The notes: a model not told the origin generated them from the sequence alone. Counted from the stretch's first letter, positions 46,760 through 57,100 are shown. The stretch is 64,000 nucleotides of DNA from Bacteroidota bacterium (GCA_021777835.1 JAJYDC010000008.1:1-64000); one strand, 5' to 3'. Numbers and translations are program-made.

Positions 46760-49615
46760 ATGAAGCAAAAAGTATTTACGTTTCTTGCTATCTCTTTATT
46801 TTCATTGCTCTTCTACTCATGCAGTGCAAATAAAGAAATAGCAAAAGATGAAAAATTAAAAACTGAGAATAATGATCAGCAAAAAGTGGGGATAGTTTCC
46901 GAAATGTTAGAGCAAGCTCGCCAATATTATGTTGCAGCTTTGGCAAAAGAGGAAAAAAATAGTACTAAAGAAACTGTTGCTAACTATGAATCGGCACTAA
47001 GGATCATAAATAACCTCAGCTATTACCCCGGAATTGAACAAAATGAAGCATATATTGAACTCCAAAATTCAATAATTGACGATTATAAAAAGTATGTAGA
47101 TAGCCTTCCAGAACTTCCCAGCAATGTGTCATTTGCTGCGTTGGAAGAGTGGATGGGCAAGTCATTACCCGAAATTAAGGGTAGTCCAGTTGCTAAAACC
47201 ATGGATACATCAAAAGTTGAGGTAAAGTCAGACTTTCCTTTAGTGATGAATTCCTATGTTGAGCAATGGATAGAATATTTTACTGGACGTGGAAGAGACC
47301 ATATGCAGTTGTGGCTTGAAAGGTCAGGCAGATATTTTCCCATGATGAAAGAAATCTTTCATAAGGAAGGTTTGCCTAAAGAACTGATTTATTTGAGTAT
47401 GGTTGAAAGCGGAATGAATCCTACCGCACGATCATGGGCAAATGCAGTTGGTCTATGGCAATTTATTAAATCTACAGGTCATTTATACGGTCTTGAATCA
47501 GACTTCTATTATGATGAAAGACGTGACCCCGAAAAGGAAACTATTGCAGCGGCTAAGCATTTAAAGGATTTATATAATGACCTCGGCGACTGGTATTTAG
47601 TTTTAGCAGCTTATAATGCTGGCGAAGGTAGAATAACCAGGGCAGTCAGTAGAGCCGGAGCAAACGATTTTTGGTCTGCAAGAGAATATCTTCCAAGGGA
47701 AACAAGAAGTTATGTGCCTCAGTTTATAGCCGTAAGTTTAATAGCTATGAATCCTGCAAAGTATGGCTTCACTAATATTCCAATTGAAAAACCTTTCGAC
47801 TGTACTACTTATAGAGTTCAGGGCGCAATTGACTTAAATTATCTGGCAAAATCTGCAGGCGTGGATGTTGAAACTCTTCAGGAAATGAATCCGGAACTTA
47901 CGCAAATGGCAACTCCGGCTAATTTTCCCGGCGGTTACCCTTTAAACATACCAAAGCTTTCTGCTCAAACATTTGCTTCAAATATGGTTAATATTCCTGA
48001 AAGTGCAAGAAGAAACTATCTTGTGCACATTGTGGGAAGAGGCGAAACTTTAGCCAGAATTGCTGCTCATTATGGAGTTTCTAAATTTGAACTAGCAGAT
48101 GCTAATAATATTTCTGTTAGAACAAGATTGTATCGCGGCGTAAGATTACGTATTCCCATTACAAAGCTTTCAAATTCTGATGTAGCTTATAATACTAATA
48201 CACAAAATGCCGAAGACAATTCATCCGATGTTGCTGTAAATTCTGGTAGTGAAGATAGTGCTGTGGAAACTTCGCAAAATAATTCGAGTGATGAATATGT
48301 ATCACCTTATGTAGCATTAAATAAGAGTGAAAAAATTGATTCGACATCCGAAAATGCTGCTACAGATTTAGTTGCCCAAACGGGAAGCAGCGCGAATACA
48401 TCGGAAGATTCAAGCCAAACTGATTTAGCTGAAAATATTCAGGTAGCTGCTAATGGGCTAGTGCCGGTGAATTATAAAGTTAAAAAGAACGACAATCTTC
48501 TTGGTATAGCTGATCTATTCAATACAAGAGTAAGTGATATAAGAAACTGGAATAATATCTCATATACTAGAAGTATAGTCGTTGGACAGAACTTAGTAAT
48601 CTATGTCCCTTCAGATAAAAAAGATTTTTATGCAAGTCTTGATAATCAAACATCACTTGAAAAATCTTCTTTGAGATCAGCCGTAGTTAAAGCAGACAAA
48701 GAATGGATATATCACAAAGTTAGAAGAGGCGAAAGTCTGAATTCAATCGCAGTGAGATATGGAGTCGATATTAACGCATTGCGTGATTGGAATAATATTC
48801 CGGGAAATAAACTTGTTGCAGGAAAGCGGCTAAAGATTTATACGGATCGTTCATTAAAGTACGTTGCTGAAAGTGAAGAAGCTGGTATTAATAAAACTTC
48901 TGTATTTAGATATAAAGTCAGAAGAGGTGAGAGTTTAGGCGAACTTTCAGTTAAGTTTGGCGTACCTGAAGTTGCCATCAAAAGATGGAACCATATTAGC
49001 GGAAATAGATTAACCGCCGGTAAGTTTATTAAAATTTATACGAATAACCGTATTTCATCTCTGGGAGATAATACTTATAAGACTTCGGCAAATATTAATT
49101 ACTATAAGGTTAAACCGGGTGACGCTCTTGGTGAAATTGCCGATAAATTTAAAGTACCTGTATCAAGTATCCGGAAATGGAACGATTTGCGTAGCAATAA
49201 AATTGTTGCTGGTAAACGATTGAAAATCTATTCCGACGCTGATGTCAACGATATTTCTTATAACAGCGGCTTTGCTTCCGGTGTTGAAAGTTATAAAATT
49301 AAGAGAGGTGATACAATTGGAAAGATCGCTGAAAAGTATCATGTTCCAGTCGCCAATCTTAAGAAAATGAATGGTATTAAAGGAAACGAAATTGCTGCGG
49401 GCGAAACTTTGAAAATTGCAAAACCTTTATCAAAGAAAGAAATTGCATACCGTAGAGAGACCTCTAAAAAAACTCCTAAATTCCATAGGGTAACTCGAGG
49501 TGAATCACTTTATTCGATTGCTAGAAGCTATGACTTGTCCGTGAATGAATTGAAATCGATAAATAAAATTTCAGGAAATGAAATTAAAGTCGGACAGAAA
49601 ATAAGACTTGAATAA
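46760..49615 (+). CDS. mltD: MltD-like membrane-bound lytic transglycosylase with seven LysM
   Basis: About 951 residues from ATG 46760 (AGGAG five bases upstream; GTG 46754 adds two residues). Lipoprotein signal ([10 protein letters not shown]), helical spacer, transglycosylase SLT domain with catalytic Glu in [19 protein letters not shown] (Glu216) and [12 protein letters not shown], then seven LysM repeats, at about 410-460, 570-620, 650-700, 715-765, 780-830, 840-885 and 905-951, each with a Val/Tyr..R/K-G-E/D-x-L core. It cleaves peptidoglycan glycan strands at the outer membrane inner face; LysM repeats bind the glycan. E. coli MltD carries far fewer LysM. Confidence 0.95.
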   Translation: MKQKVFTFLAISLFSLLFYSCSANKEIAKDEKLKTENNDQQKVGIVSEMLEQARQYYVAALAKEEKNSTKETVANYESALRIINNLSYYPGIEQNEAYIELQNSIIDDYKKYVDSLPELPSNVSFAALEEWMGKSLPEIKGSPVAKTMDTSKVEVKSDFPLVMNSYVEQWIEYFTGRGRDHMQLWLERSGRYFPMMKEIFHKEGLPKELIYLSMVESGMNPTARSWANAVGLWQFIKSTGHLYGLESDFYYDERRDPEKETIAAAKHLKDLYNDLGDWYLVLAAYNAGEGRITRAVSRAGANDFWSAREYLPRETRSYVPQFIAVSLIAMNPAKYGFTNIPIEKPFDCTTYRVQGAIDLNYLAKSAGVDVETLQEMNPELTQMATPANFPGGYPLNIPKLSAQTFASNMVNIPESARRNYLVHIVGRGETLARIAAHYGVSKFELADANNISVRTRLYRGVRLRIPITKLSNSDVAYNTNTQNAEDNSSDVAVNSGSEDSAVETSQNNSSDEYVSPYVALNKSEKIDSTSENAATDLVAQTGSSANTSEDSSQTDLAENIQVAANGLVPVNYKVKKNDNLLGIADLFNTRVSDIRNWNNISYTRSIVVGQNLVIYVPSDKKDFYASLDNQTSLEKSSLRSAVVKADKEWIYHKVRRGESLNSIAVRYGVDINALRDWNNIPGNKLVAGKRLKIYTDRSLKYVAESEEAGINKTSVFRYKVRRGESLGELSVKFGVPEVAIKRWNHISGNRLTAGKFIKIYTNNRISSLGDNTYKTSANINYYKVKPGDALGEIADKFKVPVSSIRKWNDLRSNKIVAGKRLKIYSDADVNDISYNSGFASGVESYKIKRGDTIGKIAEKYHVPVANLKKMNGIKGNEIAAGETLKIAKPLSKKEIAYRRETSKKTPKFHRVTRGESLYSIARSYDLSVNELKSINKISGNEIKVGQKIRLE

Positions 49616-49688
49616 AATAAGCAAAGGAAAAATTTACTGAGATTGAAACTCAATAAACTTAAATAACAAATAAATTATAAACCATAAG

Positions 49689-49775
49689 CTGTTAGGGGTG
49701 TTGTCCCGAGTTAATCGCGATGACTGAGAACAAACCCTAGAACCTGATCTGGATAATACCAGCGTAGGGAAACGG
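49689..49775 (+). promoter_or_regulatory. TPP riboswitch (THI element)
   Basis: Contains the conserved blocks of the aptamer: AGGGGTG, GACTGAGA, ACCCTAGAACCTGATCTGG, AATACCAGCGTAGGGAA. The P1 helix pairs CTGTT (49689-49693) with AACGG (49771-49775). It binds thiamine pyrophosphate in the leader of the TonB receptor operon. Placed 75 bases after mltD on the same strand. Confidence 0.97.
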
Positions 49776-49796
49776 GCTACAGAGCAATTAAGACCT

Positions 49797-49824
49797 TAGC
49801 CGTTTCTAAACGGCTATTTTTTTT
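49797..49824 (+). terminator. Riboswitch expression-platform terminator
   Basis: TAGCCGTTT (49797-49805) pairs with AAACGGCTA (49808-49816) and is followed by eight T's. Its 5' arm can alternatively pair with AAACGGGCTA (49770-49779), the 3' strand of riboswitch P1, giving a competing antiterminator. With TPP bound P1 forms and the terminator stands; without TPP transcription continues into the TonB gene at 49839, preceded by AAGGAGG. Confidence 0.9.
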
Positions 49825-49838
49825 CCCAAGGAGGAAGA

Positions 49839-52307
49839 ATGAAATACTTAGTTGCTTTCTTTATTATAATTAATTCCTGCATACTTGCTCAACAAATTAC
49901 TATTGATGGGCGTATTTATGACTCCCAAACTAAACAACCCTTACAGGATGCTAACGTTTCAATATTAAACACATCATTAGGTACCACAACCAAAGCTGAT
50001 GGTTCTTTTCATATTAGCGGAAATATACGCCTTGAAGACTTTTTAGTAGTAAGCTATGTCGGATATAAGACTCAAAGAATATTGCTGACCACAGTAAATA
50101 TTAAGAGAAAATTTGTAGTTAATTTAACCCCTGAAATCATCCCTTCCCAGACAATTCTTGTAGAGGGAAGCCTTGGAAAAGAGGGCACTTCTCCTTTGGC
50201 TTTTGAGAAAATAACTCGTAAGGAGATAAGCGAGAATTATACTGTCCAGGATATTCCCGAATTTCTAGGCTCCTTACCTTCTACCACTTTTTACTCCGAA
50301 AATGGGAATGGTATTGGGTACAATTATCTTAGTATAAGAGGATTTGATCAAAGAAGAATTTCAGTATCTGTAAATGGAATTCCGCAGAATGATCCTGAAG
50401 ATCACAATGTTTACTGGCTGGATTTCCCGGATTTACTTTCAAGTACCGAAGTAATCCAGGTTCAGCGCGGGGCTGGTTCTGGTATCGTCGGATATCCTGC
50501 TATTGGAGGTTCTATAAATATTATTACATCAACTTTCTCAAACACTCCGCAATTGAGCCTTTCGGCTTCAGCAGGTAGCTATAATACTAGAAAGTACAGC
50601 GCTTCATTTTCAAGCGGATTAATTGATAAGAAGTATTCTATATATGCAAAACTCTCCCAAATTTTAAGCAGCGGTTATAGAAACGGTTCATGGACAAATT
50701 TTACGGCATACTATCTCTCGGCTGTTAGATATGATAAGAATTTAACAACCCAGGTTAATTTCTATGGTGGTCCGATTGCTGACGGTTTGGCTTATAATGG
50801 ACTGCCGAAGTTCGCTATAACCGATGTAAACCTTAGGAAAGCAAATTATTCAGATTGGGGAGAAAGCAATAACGCCTACACTTATACCGTGTTACGAAGA
50901 CCATCTGAGGTTGAGAATTTTTCTCAACCACATTTTGAGCTGTTAAATGAGTATCGAATAAATAAAAACATTGTGTTTAACTCTGCCGCATTTCTAGTAA
51001 TTGGCAATGGCTTTTTTAATTACGACGGCTCTTGGGCTGATACAACTATGCTTCGTTTAACTTCCCAGTATGGATTTAATCCTACCCAAAATCCGGTAAA
51101 TACATTAATTAAAGCCGAAGTCGATAATACTCAATTCGGATGGATTCCCAGGCTTAGCTTGAAATACCCTGATGCTGAAATAATTTTCGGTGCAGAATTT
51201 CGGAAGCATAGATCTACTCATTGGGGAAGTATAGCCTTCGGTGAGGAGTTGCCTGTAGGATTAACCAAAGACTATAGATTCTATTATTTTAATGGAGGTA
51301 AGGATATTGTTAATGGATATGTACATGGTACGTTTGATTTAACAAATAAATTAAACCTGCTTGGTGAAATTCAGGTAGCATATCATAAATATACGATTTC
51401 TAACGAAAGATTTCTTCATAATGACTTCTCTATTAGCAATACCTTCTTAAATCCAAAATTCGGAATAAACTACAAGTTCAATAATTCTCAAAACCTTTAT
51501 TTTTCATTTGCACGAGTTTCGAGTGAACCGATTCTTTCGGCTTATTATGACGGAGAAAGCTCTAGCTTTGGAGCTGTCCCGCAATTTCAGCAAAACCCAA
51601 ATGGTACTTATAATTTTAACCAGCCTTACGTGCTCCCTGAAACCATGAATGATCTTGAACTGGGAACTTCTTATATTAAGAATAATTTCCTCCTGACTCT
51701 TGACGTTTATTATATGATATTTGATGATGAAATCGTTAATAATGGGAAACTTGATTTATTCGGACAGCCAATAACTGGCAATATGAAAAGTACACTTCAT
51801 AGAGGAATTGAATTTTCCGGAGTATATAAGTTTAATAAGTATCTCGACGTTCATGCTAATGCAACTTATAGTAGCAATGTTATTCAAAGCGGCGTTTACT
51901 TTATTGATTCCTCAAACGAAATTGATCTTTCCGGAAATAAGATCGGCGGGTTCCCTGATTTTCTTGCTAACATTGGAATATCCTATAAGAATGAGAACCT
52001 TTTTTTACAGTTAAATGGTAAATATGTTGGAGCTTTTTATTCTGATAATTTTGGGAATAACCTTCAGCAGTATCTTATTGAGCATCCGGGATTTGTTGGA
52101 TATTCTGACAATCAAAATGATGCGTATTTTAATGCTGATTTCTTTGCAAGTTATAAGTTGAGTCTATTTGACGCTTTAACTCCTGCAAAAGTATATGTCC
52201 AGGTAAATAATATCTTTGACAAACTTTACTCTGCTAATGCAATCGGCGCAGAATTTTACCCGGCTGCAGAAAGAAATTTCTTAACTGGTATTGAAATAGG
52301 GATGTGA
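49839..52307 (+). CDS. TonB-dependent outer-membrane receptor, probable thiamine/thiamine-phosphate uptake
   Basis: 822 residues: signal peptide ending SCILAQ, an N-terminal carboxypeptidase-regulatory-like beta domain (ITIDGRIYDSQTKQPLQDANVS, about 20-105), the plug (YLSIRGFDQRRISVSVNGIPQ and GAGSGIVGYPAIGGSINI) and a barrel ending in the C-terminal VNNIFDKLYSANAIGAEFYPA region and a final GIEIGM. Under a TPP riboswitch and coupled to thiamine pyrophosphokinase and a symporter, it is inferred to bring thiamine across the outer membrane. The start is supported by AAGGAGG five bases before the ATG. Confidence 0.92.
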   Translation: MKYLVAFFIIINSCILAQQITIDGRIYDSQTKQPLQDANVSILNTSLGTTTKADGSFHISGNIRLEDFLVVSYVGYKTQRILLTTVNIKRKFVVNLTPEIIPSQTILVEGSLGKEGTSPLAFEKITRKEISENYTVQDIPEFLGSLPSTTFYSENGNGIGYNYLSIRGFDQRRISVSVNGIPQNDPEDHNVYWLDFPDLLSSTEVIQVQRGAGSGIVGYPAIGGSINIITSTFSNTPQLSLSASAGSYNTRKYSASFSSGLIDKKYSIYAKLSQILSSGYRNGSWTNFTAYYLSAVRYDKNLTTQVNFYGGPIADGLAYNGLPKFAITDVNLRKANYSDWGESNNAYTYTVLRRPSEVENFSQPHFELLNEYRINKNIVFNSAAFLVIGNGFFNYDGSWADTTMLRLTSQYGFNPTQNPVNTLIKAEVDNTQFGWIPRLSLKYPDAEIIFGAEFRKHRSTHWGSIAFGEELPVGLTKDYRFYYFNGGKDIVNGYVHGTFDLTNKLNLLGEIQVAYHKYTISNERFLHNDFSISNTFLNPKFGINYKFNNSQNLYFSFARVSSEPILSAYYDGESSSFGAVPQFQQNPNGTYNFNQPYVLPETMNDLELGTSYIKNNFLLTLDVYYMIFDDEIVNNGKLDLFGQPITGNMKSTLHRGIEFSGVYKFNKYLDVHANATYSSNVIQSGVYFIDSSNEIDLSGNKIGGFPDFLANIGISYKNENLFLQLNGKYVGAFYSDNFGNNLQQYLIEHPGFVGYSDNQNDAYFNADFFASYKLSLFDALTPAKVYVQVNNIFDKLYSANAIGAEFYPAAERNFLTGIEIGM

Positions 52308-52312
52308 TAAAA

Positions 52313-52966
52313 ATGAAAAAAGGTATAATACTTGCAAATGGGAAAGCACCAAGAAAGAGTGTAATAAACTTTTTAAAAAGAGAAGGTTACTCTGCCTTGA
52401 TTTGTGCAGATGGCGGCGCAAATAGTGCTAAAAAGATCGGGGTCGTGCCCGATTATATTATAGGAGATTTTGATTCTGCATTGCCTGCAACCCTAAAGTA
52501 TTATCAGAATAAAGCAAAAATGGTTCATATAAAAGATCAAAATAGTACTGATGTAGAGAAATGTTTAGACTTTTTAATTATGAACAATTATTCAGAGGTT
52601 GTTTTAACCGGAGTTACCGGCGATAGGCTTGATCATACAATATGTAATCTTGGAATTATTCTAAAATTTTTCACTAAAATAAGCATGAATATTATCGCCG
52701 AAAACTCTTTCTTGAAAGCATATACTGGAAAAGTAGAATTGGATACCATTAAAGGTGAAACTATCTCGATTTATGGATTTGATTCTAAAACAAAAATTAA
52801 ATCAGACGGTCTAAAATACCGTCTTGAAAACATACCTTTACCATTTGGCAAAAAGGAAAGCACTAGTAACGTTGCCTTATCTAAAAAAGTAAAATTAACG
52901 GTTAAAGACGGAATAATTTTTATCATTCGTGATTTTAATATATTGAAAGAAAATGGTCTCTTTTAA
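52313..52966 (+). CDS. thiN: Thiamine pyrophosphokinase
   Basis: About 217 residues: ALICADGGANSAKKIGVVPDYIIGDFDS (parts of the TPK catalytic domain), DQNSTDVEKCLDFL, LTGVTGDRLDHTICNLGI, and a C-terminal thiamine-binding beta domain. It makes TPP from thiamine and ATP. ATG 52313 is chosen over GTG 52304, which overlaps the receptor stop. It ends inside the symporter gene (14-base overlap), so the three genes are a tight operon. Confidence 0.93.
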   Translation: MKKGIILANGKAPRKSVINFLKREGYSALICADGGANSAKKIGVVPDYIIGDFDSALPATLKYYQNKAKMVHIKDQNSTDVEKCLDFLIMNNYSEVVLTGVTGDRLDHTICNLGIILKFFTKISMNIIAENSFLKAYTGKVELDTIKGETISIYGFDSKTKIKSDGLKYRLENIPLPFGKKESTSNVALSKKVKLTVKDGIIFIIRDFNILKENGLF

Positions 52967-54362
52967 ACTAGTTGACTATCTTGTAATTGGCATTTTCTTC
53001 TTGGTAGTCCTAAGTTTTGGCTTTTACTTTGGACGTAGAACTACAAAGGACCCTTCAGATTATCTTTTGTCGGGAAGGAATGTCGGTCTTTTCCTTTTTA
53101 TCCTTACAACTGTTTCCAGTTGGTACGGCGGAATCCTCGGAGTAGGGGAATTCACCTATCGGTATGGCTTACTTAGTTGGTTTACTCAAGGTATCCCTTA
53201 TTATATTTTTGCATTGTTGTTTGCTTTCTTTTTGGCAAAGAAAGTCAGACTAACATCCCTTTATACAATTCCTGATAAGTTAACTTTAGTATATGGGAAA
53301 AACGTTGGACTACTTTCGGCTTTTTTTGTCTTTATCCTGGTCTCCCCCGCACCTTATCTTTTAATGACTGCAAATATTATTTCATTAATCTTTGGAACCG
53401 GAACTCTAATAAGCCTGATTCTTGGGTTGCTGCTTTCAATTTCCTATTTGATTAACGGCGGGTTTAAAGCCAATATTTACTCTGATGTAATCCAGTTTTT
53501 CGTAATGTTCGGTGGATTTATTGCTGCAATATTTTTTGCTTACCATTCTTATGGTGGGATATCTTTCCTTCAACACAATTTGCCTCCTAATCACCTTCAA
53601 TTTACCGGCGGAGCATCTCCTACTTTCATAATTGTTTGGTATTTAATTGCGCTTTGGACTTTTGCAGATCCGGGATTTCATCAGCGAGCCTATGCAGCTA
53701 AAACCGGTAATACGGCTATGTACGGAATAATAATTTCTGTCCTTTTCTTTGCCCTTTTTGATTTCTTAACTACCTCAACAGGCTTATATGCAAGAGCAAT
53801 ATTGCCAAATCTTGCTCAACCAACTTTATCATATCCATTGTTAGCTGAAAAGATATTGCCACCTGGTTGGAAGGGATTCTTTTACGCCGCAATGTTTGCT
53901 ACCATTATGTCTACATTAAACAGTTTCTACTTTTTAAGCGGAACAACTATAGGACGTGATTTTATATTCAAGCTAAGAAAAGTTAGAGACGAAAATAAAC
54001 TAAAATATTATACCGTTTATGGACTTATTTTCTCCGGAATACTTTCAGTTATTTTAGCCTTTTATATCCCTTCAGTGATCCAGCTTTGGTACACAATAGG
54101 CTCTATTTGCATCCCGGGTATGATATTGCCGGTTATTAGTTCATACTATTTGAAGATGAAGATAAATCAAAAAATATTACTTGCTGAAATGATTGCAGCT
54201 TCTTCCGCTAGTTTGATATGGTACTTTGTTAGAAATGACTTTGCTTCTTCTAAGGTTTTAGGTGAAATCGAACCTATGCTTGCCGGATTGTTTGTAGCTG
54301 CTTTATTCCATTTAACAGGAATAATTATTGAGAAATTGATCTCTTGTGCAAAAGTGAAATAA
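52953..54362 (+). CDS. Sodium:solute symporter, candidate thiamine transporter
   Basis: 469 residues with about 12-13 membrane helices, sodium:solute symporter (SSS) family: KDPSDYLLSGRNVG near the start, WYGGILGVGEFTYRYGL, and a central FADPGFHQRAYAAKTGN block. It is the third gene of the TPP-riboswitch operon, after an outer-membrane receptor and thiamine kinase, so it is the likely inner-membrane carrier of thiamine or a precursor. Its end overlaps the convergent TerC gene by 38 bases. The Bacteroidota thiamine operon more often has a PnuT-type permease here. Confidence 0.9.
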   Translation: MVSFKLVDYLVIGIFFLVVLSFGFYFGRRTTKDPSDYLLSGRNVGLFLFILTTVSSWYGGILGVGEFTYRYGLLSWFTQGIPYYIFALLFAFFLAKKVRLTSLYTIPDKLTLVYGKNVGLLSAFFVFILVSPAPYLLMTANIISLIFGTGTLISLILGLLLSISYLINGGFKANIYSDVIQFFVMFGGFIAAIFFAYHSYGGISFLQHNLPPNHLQFTGGASPTFIIVWYLIALWTFADPGFHQRAYAAKTGNTAMYGIIISVLFFALFDFLTTSTGLYARAILPNLAQPTLSYPLLAEKILPPGWKGFFYAAMFATIMSTLNSFYFLSGTTIGRDFIFKLRKVRDENKLKYYTVYGLIFSGILSVILAFYIPSVIQLWYTIGSICIPGMILPVISSYYLKMKINQKILLAEMIAASSASLIWYFVRNDFASSKVLGEIEPMLAGLFVAALFHLTGIIIEKLISCAKVK

Positions 54363-55251
54363 TAATGGAACCGCCTAAAAGCGCCAATATTATAAATAAT
54401 GACACTACACTGGGAATTTTATAGAATTCACTTATCATCATCTTTACACCTACATAAAACAAAATTAAAGCCACCCCATATTTCAAATAAACAAATATGT
54501 CCACAATACCTGCAATTGCAAAATACAATGCACGCAATCCGAGAATTGCAAAAATGTTTGATGTGATTATGATAAATGAATCACGCGTAATTGCAATAAC
54601 GGCAGGAATTGAATCAACTGCAAAAATAATATCTGATGACTCAATTAGAATAAAAGTTAAAAACATTGAAGTTACAAAAACCTTTTTCTTTTCCTTTAAG
54701 AAGAACTTTCTCCCATGATACTCTGAGTTCATATTAAAGTATCTTTTTATAAACTTTATAATCGGATTCTTTTCTAAGTCAATTTTATATTCCGGTGCAA
54801 ATGCCATTTTATAGGCTGCATATAGAAGAATTATTCCGAAGATGTATGTAACTGGCTGAAATAATTTTATTAAGCCTACACCTATAATAATGAATAAGAC
54901 TCTGAATATAATAGCACTAAGTATACCCCATTTTAGGACATGAGGCTGGTTAGCGTTTGAGACATTCATGACCTTAAATATCATTAGAAAAATAAAGAGG
55001 TTGTCTACGGAGAGAGATTTTTCTATTAGAAAGCCCGTTAGAAATTCAATTGCTTTTGTATGCCCCGATTCAATAAAAAAATATATAAAAAGGCAAAAAA
55101 GAAAAGCGGTGCTTATCCAAACACCGCTCCAGATTAAACTGCTTTTTACAGAGATTCTCTCTTTCCTTTTATCGGTTAAATATAGATCGATAAATAAAAG
55201 GATTGCAATTACGATTGCAAAAACAATCCAGGCAAAAATGTTATCGACCAT
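54325..55251 (-). CDS. TerC family integral membrane protein
   Basis: 308 residues, about eight membrane helices, with the TerC signature IEKSLSVDNLFIFLMIFKVM and FVTSMFLTFILIESSDIIFAVDSIPAVIAIT near the middle, whose acidic residues fit metal handling (Alx/TerC exports or balances manganese). It overlaps the symporter gene tail to tail. It is 12 bases downstream of the decarboxylase gene and may be cotranscribed. Confidence 0.93.
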   Translation of the reverse strand: MVDNIFAWIVFAIVIAILLFIDLYLTDKRKERISVKSSLIWSGVWISTAFLFCLFIYFFIESGHTKAIEFLTGFLIEKSLSVDNLFIFLMIFKVMNVSNANQPHVLKWGILSAIIFRVLFIIIGVGLIKLFQPVTYIFGIILLYAAYKMAFAPEYKIDLEKNPIIKFIKRYFNMNSEYHGRKFFLKEKKKVFVTSMFLTFILIESSDIIFAVDSIPAVIAITRDSFIIITSNIFAILGLRALYFAIAGIVDIFVYLKYGVALILFYVGVKMMISEFYKIPSVVSLFIILALLGGSIIISLLHKRSISQ

Positions 55252-55263
55252 TCAGACTCCTAT

Positions 55264-55809
55264 TTAAGGAAGTAAAATACCAACAGCTATCACTGTTGTC
55301 CATAAACCATTCTTAGCACCTTCGGCAGATTGAGTTATGTTAAACGATCGTACAATCTTGCCCGACATTTTATAGATGTTTTCTCTTTCGCTCCAATCAG
55401 TATCAGGATTAAATTCTACTCCCAAAGTAGTAGCTAACATTGTTGCCGCTAAATCTTCTGCATATTCTCCGGCTACTTTCTCTGTCTCACCGAATGGATG
55501 ATGCTCCGATAAATAACCATATTGATTATTATCTCCTGGAATAGCTACACCAATTGAAGCAGCAATTAAACGATTTGGCTCATTTGTAGAATTCCTTGCC
55601 ATCACTGCAAAGGTTATTTGACCAGGCGTCAACTCTTTTAAGCCATCTTCCTTTGTGATGCGCTTACAATTAGTCGGGAATATACTGCTTACAGTTACAA
55701 GATTGCAAATTTCAATCCCTGCACTTCTAAGAGCAAGTTCAAAAGAAGTTAAATACTCTTTGTGCCTGCCTACCCCTTTTGTAAAAAATATTTTTGATGG
55801 AACATACAA
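55264..55809 (-). CDS. pdaD: Pyruvoyl-dependent arginine decarboxylase
   Basis: 181 residues. The self-cleavage site VTVSSIFP (Ser41-Ser42) yields the pyruvoyl group; family blocks [16 protein letters not shown] and [29 protein letters not shown] surround the active site. It decarboxylates arginine to agmatine, feeding polyamine synthesis. Archaea and some bacteria use this enzyme in place of PLP-dependent SpeA. It lies just downstream of tyrS (20 bases) and upstream of terC, all on the minus strand. Confidence 0.93.
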   Translation of the reverse strand: MYVPSKIFFTKGVGRHKEYLTSFELALRSAGIEICNLVTVSSIFPTNCKRITKEDGLKELTPGQITFAVMARNSTNEPNRLIAASIGVAIPGDNNQYGYLSEHHPFGETEKVAGEYAEDLAATMLATTLGVEFNPDTDWSERENIYKMSGKIVRSFNITQSAEGAKNGLWTTVIAVGILLP

Positions 55810-55829
55810 ATTCTCATCTCCTTTCTAAG

Positions 55830-57047
55830 TTATATTTTTAATTTAATGAATTTTCTTTTTCCTACCTTAAGTATCATCTCTTTATCTAAAGCTATATTTG
55901 TCGAGATGTCATCAACTTTATTGCCGTCAATCGTTACTCCGCCTTGTACTACTAATCGCCTTGCCTCAGCTTTAGATCCGGCAAAATTTACTCTTACCAA
56001 TAAATCTAATATCCCTATCCCTTCATCGCCTTTTTCTAAAGCCATCTCCGGAATATCATCTGGTACTTCTTTCTTTATAAAAATCTTATCAAATTCATCT
56101 TCAGCTTCTATAGCAGCGCTTTCGCTATGATACATTTTGACTAAAGTCTTTGCCAGCTTCCGCTTTAAATTCCTTGGATTGACTTCTTTATCGCTTAGCT
56201 GCTGCCTTACTTCAATAAGCTCTTCACTTGAAATATCAGTTGCAAGTTCATAATAATTATAAATCAAATTATCCGGAATTGAAAGTGTTTTACCAAAAAT
56301 ATCTTGTGGCGTATCTGATATGCCAATATAGTTATTATAGGATTTACTCATCTTCTCCGTACCGTCAGTACCTATTATTAATGGCATAGTTAAAATTACT
56401 TGCGGCTCCATTCCGAATTCACGCTGAATATCTCTTCCTACTAAGAGATTAAACTTCTGATCTGTCCCTCCAAGCTCAACATCACTTGAGATTGCTACAG
56501 AATCCATTGCTTGCGCTAGTGGATAAAGAAATTCGTGAAGAGATATCGGCTCGCCTGACTTGAATCTTTTAGTAAAATCATCGCGCTCAATCATTCTGGC
56601 TACTGTGTATTTGGACGAAAGCTTTATTACATCTTCAAAACTCATCTTACCGAGCCACTCTGAATTATAAACTATCTTTGTTTTATCTCGGTCAAGTATT
56701 TTTGAAGCTTGCTGTAGATAAGTTTCTCCGTTTTTTCTTGTTTCTTCAAGCGAAAGGGAAGGACGCGTCACATTTCTACCCGAGGGGTCCCCGATCATAC
56801 CTGTAAAATCACCAATAATTAATATAGCCTGATGACCAAGTTCTTGAAATTGTCTTAATTTCCTAAGTACAACTGAGTGACCTAGATGTAAATCAGGTCT
56901 GCTTGGATCACAGCCAAGTTTAATCCTTAGAGGTTTATCTTCTTTAATTGATTTTTCTATCTTTTTTACAAGTTCATCTTCAGGAATGATTTCATGTGCG
57001 CCTCTTTTTATGAGGTCCATTTGTTCGTTAAGAGGAAGGAATTTCAA
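55830..57047 (-). CDS. tyrS: Tyrosyl-tRNA synthetase
   Basis: 405 residues, class I: LHLGHSVVLRKLRQF as the HIGH-type motif, KMSKSYNNYIG as the KMSKS loop, and a C-terminal S4 RNA-binding domain (LLVRVNFAGSKAEARRLV and GGVTIDGNKVDD). It matches the TyrZ-type branch with a short linker, not the long E. coli TyrS form. It charges tRNA-Tyr. smpB lies 53 bases upstream on the same strand. Confidence 0.96.
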   Translation of the reverse strand: MKFLPLNEQMDLIKRGAHEIIPEDELVKKIEKSIKEDKPLRIKLGCDPSRPDLHLGHSVVLRKLRQFQELGHQAILIIGDFTGMIGDPSGRNVTRPSLSLEETRKNGETYLQQASKILDRDKTKIVYNSEWLGKMSFEDVIKLSSKYTVARMIERDDFTKRFKSGEPISLHEFLYPLAQAMDSVAISSDVELGGTDQKFNLLVGRDIQREFGMEPQVILTMPLIIGTDGTEKMSKSYNNYIGISDTPQDIFGKTLSIPDNLIYNYYELATDISSEELIEVRQQLSDKEVNPRNLKRKLAKTLVKMYHSESAAIEAEDEFDKIFIKKEVPDDIPEMALEKGDEGIGILDLLVRVNFAGSKAEARRLVVQGGVTIDGNKVDDISTNIALDKEMILKVGKRKFIKLKI

Positions 57048-57100
57048 TTCGTACTTATCTCCAATGATTATTTATAAAAAAGTAATATGGAATATTACCT

